Origin: a bacterium
GTDB taxonomy: Bacteria > UBA8248
Length of the DNA: 14,445 bases
NCBI GenBank assembly: GCA_027622355.1
Contig: JAQBZT010000038.1
Coordinates: 1-14,445, forward strand
Reading direction: 5' to 3'
Shown here: positions 11,614-14,445 of the stretch, one piece after another
Numbering within the stretch: the first letter of the stretch is position 1
Layout of the letters: every line of letters begins with the position of its first letter
Made by a program: the position numbers and the translations under genes
The notes under the pieces: model-generated
Told to the model about the DNA's origin: nothing
Databases searched by the model: none
Seen by the model: the letters and a program-made list of their open reading frames with translations, nothing else

Positions 11614-14235
11614 TTGCTCGAGCCCCGGTACGATCCCAAGTCGGCCGAAAACCGTTGGTACGCCTATTGGATGGAAAAGGATTATTTTCACGGGGCGCCC
11701 GATCCGGAGCGCCCCTCCTACTCCATCGTCATCCCGCCCCCGAACGTCACCGGCGTCCTCCACATGGGCCATGCCCTGAACAACACCCTTCAGGACATCC
11801 TCTCCAGATGGAAACGGATGCAGGGCTACAGCGTGTGCTGGATGCCGGGAACGGACCACGCCGGCATCGCCACCCAGAACGTGGTGGAGCGCCAACTGGC
11901 CGCAAAGGGACTCTCGCGCGAGGCGCTGGGGCGGGAGGAGTTCATCCGCCGCGTCTGGGAATGGAAGGAAGAGAGCGGCGGCGCCATCATCCACCAGCTT
12001 CAGCGCCTGGGCGCCTCGTGCGACTGGCCGCGCGAGCGCTTCACGATGGACGAGGGGCTCTCGCGGGCGGTGCGCGAGGCCTTCGTCCGGCTCTATGAAG
12101 AAGGACTCATCTATCAGGGCGATTATCTCGTCAACTGGTGTCCGCGCTGCGGAACGGCCGTCTCTGATCTGGAGGTGGAGTACGAGGAGCGCGACGGCCA
12201 CATGTGGGACTTTCACTACCCGCTCTGGGAGGGCGGCGAGGGAATCGTCGTCTCCACCACCCGGCCCGAAACCATGCTGGGCGACACGGCGGTGGCCGTT
12301 CACCCCGAGGATGCGCGCTACCGCGCGCTGGTGGGAAAACATCTGCGCCTTCCCCTGGTGGACCGGAAGATCCCCGTCATCGCGGACAGCTTCGTGGACC
12401 CGGAATTCGGTTCGGGCGCCGTGAAGGTCACGCCCGCCCACGATCCAAACGACTTTGAATCGGGCCTGCGGAACAATCTTCCCCAGATCAACATTCTCAC
12501 CCCCGACGCCAAGATCAACGAAAACGGCGGGCCCTACGAAGGGCTCGATCGCTTCGAGGCGCGGAAAAAAGTGCTCGCCGATCTCGACGAACAGGGGCTC
12601 CTCCGGGGCGAGCGGCCGCATCGCCACGCCGTCGGCGGCTGCTACCGGTGCGGCACCATCATCGAGCCCTACCTGTCGAAGCAGTGGTTCGTCCGGGTGA
12701 AGCCCCTGGCCGAGGAAGCCATCCGCGCTGTCGAGGACGGCCGCATCCGCATCATCCCCAAGCAGTGGGAAGCCACCTACTTCGAGTGGATGCGGAACAT
12801 CCGCGACTGGTGCATCAGCCGGCAGATCTGGTGGGGCCACCGGATTCCCGCGTGGCACAACGATGCGACGGGCGAGGTGGTGGTCTCCCGGGAGGACCCG
12901 AACGACCCGGCTCTGCGGCCCGAAACCGACGTGCTCGACACCTGGTTCAGCTCGGGCCTGTGGCCCTTCTCCACCTTCGGCTGGCCGGAGAAGAACGCGG
13001 ACCTCGCCTACTTCTATCCCACCTCGGTACTGGTGACCGGTTTCGACATCATCTTCTTCTGGGTGGCGCGGATGATCATGACCGGCCTCAAGTTCATGGA
13101 CGATGTCCCCTTCCGGGATGTCTACATCCACGCCCTCGTGCGCGACGAGGAGGGCCAGAAAATGAGCAAGACGCGGGGGAACATCATCGATCCGCTGGAG
13201 GTGATCGACAAGTACGGGGCCGATTCCCTGCGGCTGACGCTGGCGGCCATGGCGGCGCAGGGACGCGACATCCGCCTCTCGGAGGAGCGCATCGCCGGCT
13301 TCCGGAATTTCTGCAACAAGCTCTGGAACGCCGCCCGCTTCACCCTCATGAACCTCGGGGACGCCCGGCCCGAGCTGCCGTCCCGCGAAGCGCTCTCCCT
13401 CGGGGACAGATGGATTCTCAGCCGCTTGAACGATGTCACCGAAAAGACCACCGGCGCGCTCGAGGAGTACCGCTTCAACGACGCGGCGCTGGCCCTTTAC
13501 CATTTCACCTGGCACGAGCTCTGCGACTGGTATATCGAACTCATCAAGCCCGCCCTCACCGGCGGCGCCGAGGGCGACGCCCAGCGGTCGGTGCTCGCCT
13601 TCGTCCTCGAGCGGACGCTGCGGCTGCTCCATCCCATCACCCCGTTCATCTCCGAGGAGATCTGGCAAAAACTTCCGGGCAGATCCGGCGAGAGCATCAT
13701 GGTTTCCGCCTGGCCTGAAGCGGACCCCGCATGGAACGACCCGGAGGCCGAGGCGCACCTCGGCAAGCTGATGGAGGTGGTCGGGAGCATCCGCAACATC
13801 CGGGGCGAGCTGAACATCTCCCCCGGCAAGAAAGTGCCCGTTTTGGTTCACATCGAGGACGCGGAGGAAGAGCGGCTCCTCCGCGATGAGGCCGAGTGGA
13901 TACAGCGGATCGCCAAGATTCAGCCGGGCTGGAAGGTGGGTGCCGATGTCAGCCGGCCGAAGGCGGCGGCGGCGGCCGTGGCGGGGGGTTTCCAAATATT
14001 CATCCCCATCGAGGGCCTGATCAATCCCCGGGAGGAGATCCAGCGGCTGGAGAAGCAGTTGGGGGAGCTCATCAAGGACATCAAAGGTACCGAAAAGAAG
14101 CTCGACAACCCTTCGTTTCTCGAGCGCGCCCCGGCGGATGTCGTCGAAAAGGATCGCGCCCGCCTCGCCGAGGCCCGCAACCGCGAGCAGAAGCTGCGTG
14201 AAAACCTCTCCCGCCTCACGGAACTCACCGCATAG
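11614..14235 (+). CDS. valS: Valyl-tRNA synthetase
   Basis: The 873-aa class I enzyme charges tRNA-Val and edits mischarged threonine. The HIGH motif is HMGH (50-53) after PPPNVTGVL, and the second ATP motif is KMSKT (516-520). The editing domain (about 160-400) contains TTRPETMLGDTAVAVHP. Two CxxC pairs, CPRC (176-179) and CYRC (343-346), suggest a zinc site in the insertion domain. The C-terminal coiled-coil arm (about 800-873; REEIQRLEKQLGELIKDI) is complete. Length matches the shorter bacterial type. The start is TTG at 11614, with GGAG (11602-11605) 8 nt upstream and 3 nt after the preceding stop; homologues start at this MLEPRYDP position. Its TAG is directly followed by the birA ATG, so it is co-transcribed with it. 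Confidence 0.97.
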   Translation: MLEPRYDPKSAENRWYAYWMEKDYFHGAPDPERPSYSIVIPPPNVTGVLHMGHALNNTLQDILSRWKRMQGYSVCWMPGTDHAGIATQNVVERQLAAKGLSREALGREEFIRRVWEWKEESGGAIIHQLQRLGASCDWPRERFTMDEGLSRAVREAFVRLYEEGLIYQGDYLVNWCPRCGTAVSDLEVEYEERDGHMWDFHYPLWEGGEGIVVSTTRPETMLGDTAVAVHPEDARYRALVGKHLRLPLVDRKIPVIADSFVDPEFGSGAVKVTPAHDPNDFESGLRNNLPQINILTPDAKINENGGPYEGLDRFEARKKVLADLDEQGLLRGERPHRHAVGGCYRCGTIIEPYLSKQWFVRVKPLAEEAIRAVEDGRIRIIPKQWEATYFEWMRNIRDWCISRQIWWGHRIPAWHNDATGEVVVSREDPNDPALRPETDVLDTWFSSGLWPFSTFGWPEKNADLAYFYPTSVLVTGFDIIFFWVARMIMTGLKFMDDVPFRDVYIHALVRDEEGQKMSKTRGNIIDPLEVIDKYGADSLRLTLAAMAAQGRDIRLSEERIAGFRNFCNKLWNAARFTLMNLGDARPELPSREALSLGDRWILSRLNDVTEKTTGALEEYRFNDAALALYHFTWHELCDWYIELIKPALTGGAEGDAQRSVLAFVLERTLRLLHPITPFISEEIWQKLPGRSGESIMVSAWPEADPAWNDPEAEAHLGKLMEVVGSIRNIRGELNISPGKKVPVLVHIEDAEEERLLRDEAEWIQRIAKIQPGWKVGADVSRPKAAAAAVAGGFQIFIPIEGLINPREEIQRLEKQLGELIKDIKGTEKKLDNPSFLERAPADVVEKDRARLAEARNREQKLRENLSRLTELTA

Positions 14236-14445
14236 ATGGCCGCGCCGGGGGAGGGTCTGAGCGGGCACCCGTTTTGGCGGATCGAAAAACACGGCACAGT
14301 CGAATCCACCAACGACCTTCTCTTGCAGCGCGCCAGAGAGGGCGCGGCCGAGGGCCTGGTCATCTGGGCCGGCGCCCAGACGCGGGGCCGGGGCCGGATG
14401 GGCAGGGCCTGGTTTTCCCCGGCGGACAGGGGCCTCTACTTTTCC
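14236..14445 (+). CDS. birA: Biotin-protein ligase, N-terminal part (cut by window end)
   Basis: The first 70 codons of a biotin-[acetyl-CoA-carboxylase] ligase are visible, open to the window edge. The N-terminal ESTND (23-27) and the biotin/AMP loop QTRGRGRMGRAW (48-59), followed by FSPADRGLYFS, are diagnostic. The catalytic domain begins almost at once (HPFWRIEKHGTVEST), so no N-terminal helix-turn-helix domain is present, marking a group I ligase that attaches biotin but does not repress transcription by itself. The ATG abuts the valS stop (TAGATG), implying translational coupling. There is no independent ribosome-binding site beyond the purines at the valS end. Confidence 0.9.
   Translation, partial: MAAPGEGLSGHPFWRIEKHGTVESTNDLLLQRAREGAAEGLVIWAGAQTRGRGRMGRAWFSPADRGLYFS

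Noticed and set aside
10735..14292. Very long open frame (1185 codons) on the minus strand
   Set aside because: It lies antisense across valS and the end of the receiver gene, whose products are unmistakable. Its composition (many Arg, Gly, Asp, His runs) is the usual result of antisense reading in GC-rich coding DNA.

Overview
This is a GC-rich, gene-dense chromosomal segment from a Gram-negative bacterium. The Gram-negative call rests on a TolC-type outer-membrane protein with a signal peptide and on an inner-membrane MltG. The receiver-like protein next to valS, the NMT1-type binding protein and the repeat-rich intergenic DNA fit a 'deltaproteobacterial-grade' lineage (Desulfobacterota, Tectomicrobia or similar), but that placement is only a weak inference. 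Most genes are housekeeping or conserved families; no phage, plasmid, CRISPR or toxin module is visible.

Layout. (1) 25-1029 (-) is a secreted NMT1/SsuA-type ABC substrate-binding protein, divergent from (2) 1359-2069 (+), a Bax-inhibitor-1 family membrane protein with a good sigma70-like promoter, a structured leader and a strong terminator. (3) 2070-2913 is an 844-bp gene-free island built of repeats: a terminator block duplicated at both ends, a 48-bp tandem repeat, a palindromic MITE/REP-like element and a 40-bp hairpin tandem repeat. (4) 2914-4167 (-) is an M16 zinc peptidase, with tRNA-Leu(CAG) (4281-4367, -) just upstream and its own promoter. A second, inverted copy of the palindromic element lies at 4490-4651, so the peptidase and tRNA sit between inverted repeats. 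(5) 4702-5593 (+) is a two-gene unit: a glutaredoxin-like protein and a LysE/RhtB-type exporter. (6) 5582-6550 (-) is ribF (FAD synthesis), convergent with and overlapping the exporter by 12 bp. (7) 6796 to the window end (+) is one co-directional cluster: tolC-like, ruvX/yqgF, mltG, a receiver-domain protein with a long acidic tail, valS, and the start of birA. Junctions are ATGA overlaps or gaps of 0-3 nt, except for a 149-nt structured spacer before the receiver gene.

The right-hand cluster mixes envelope functions (efflux or secretion channel, peptidoglycan chain termination) with information processing (RuvX, ValS) and cofactor attachment (BirA). The most unusual gene is the receiver-like protein at 10042-11610: the phosphoacceptor Asp position is Ser, and the rest is an acidic repeat-bearing region ending in a helical tail. 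The most unusual DNA is the repeat island and the inverted palindromic elements around the M16/tRNA segment. I found no clear evidence of a wholly new system; the pseudo-receiver protein, the structured leader before it and the repeat families are the best candidates for follow-up.
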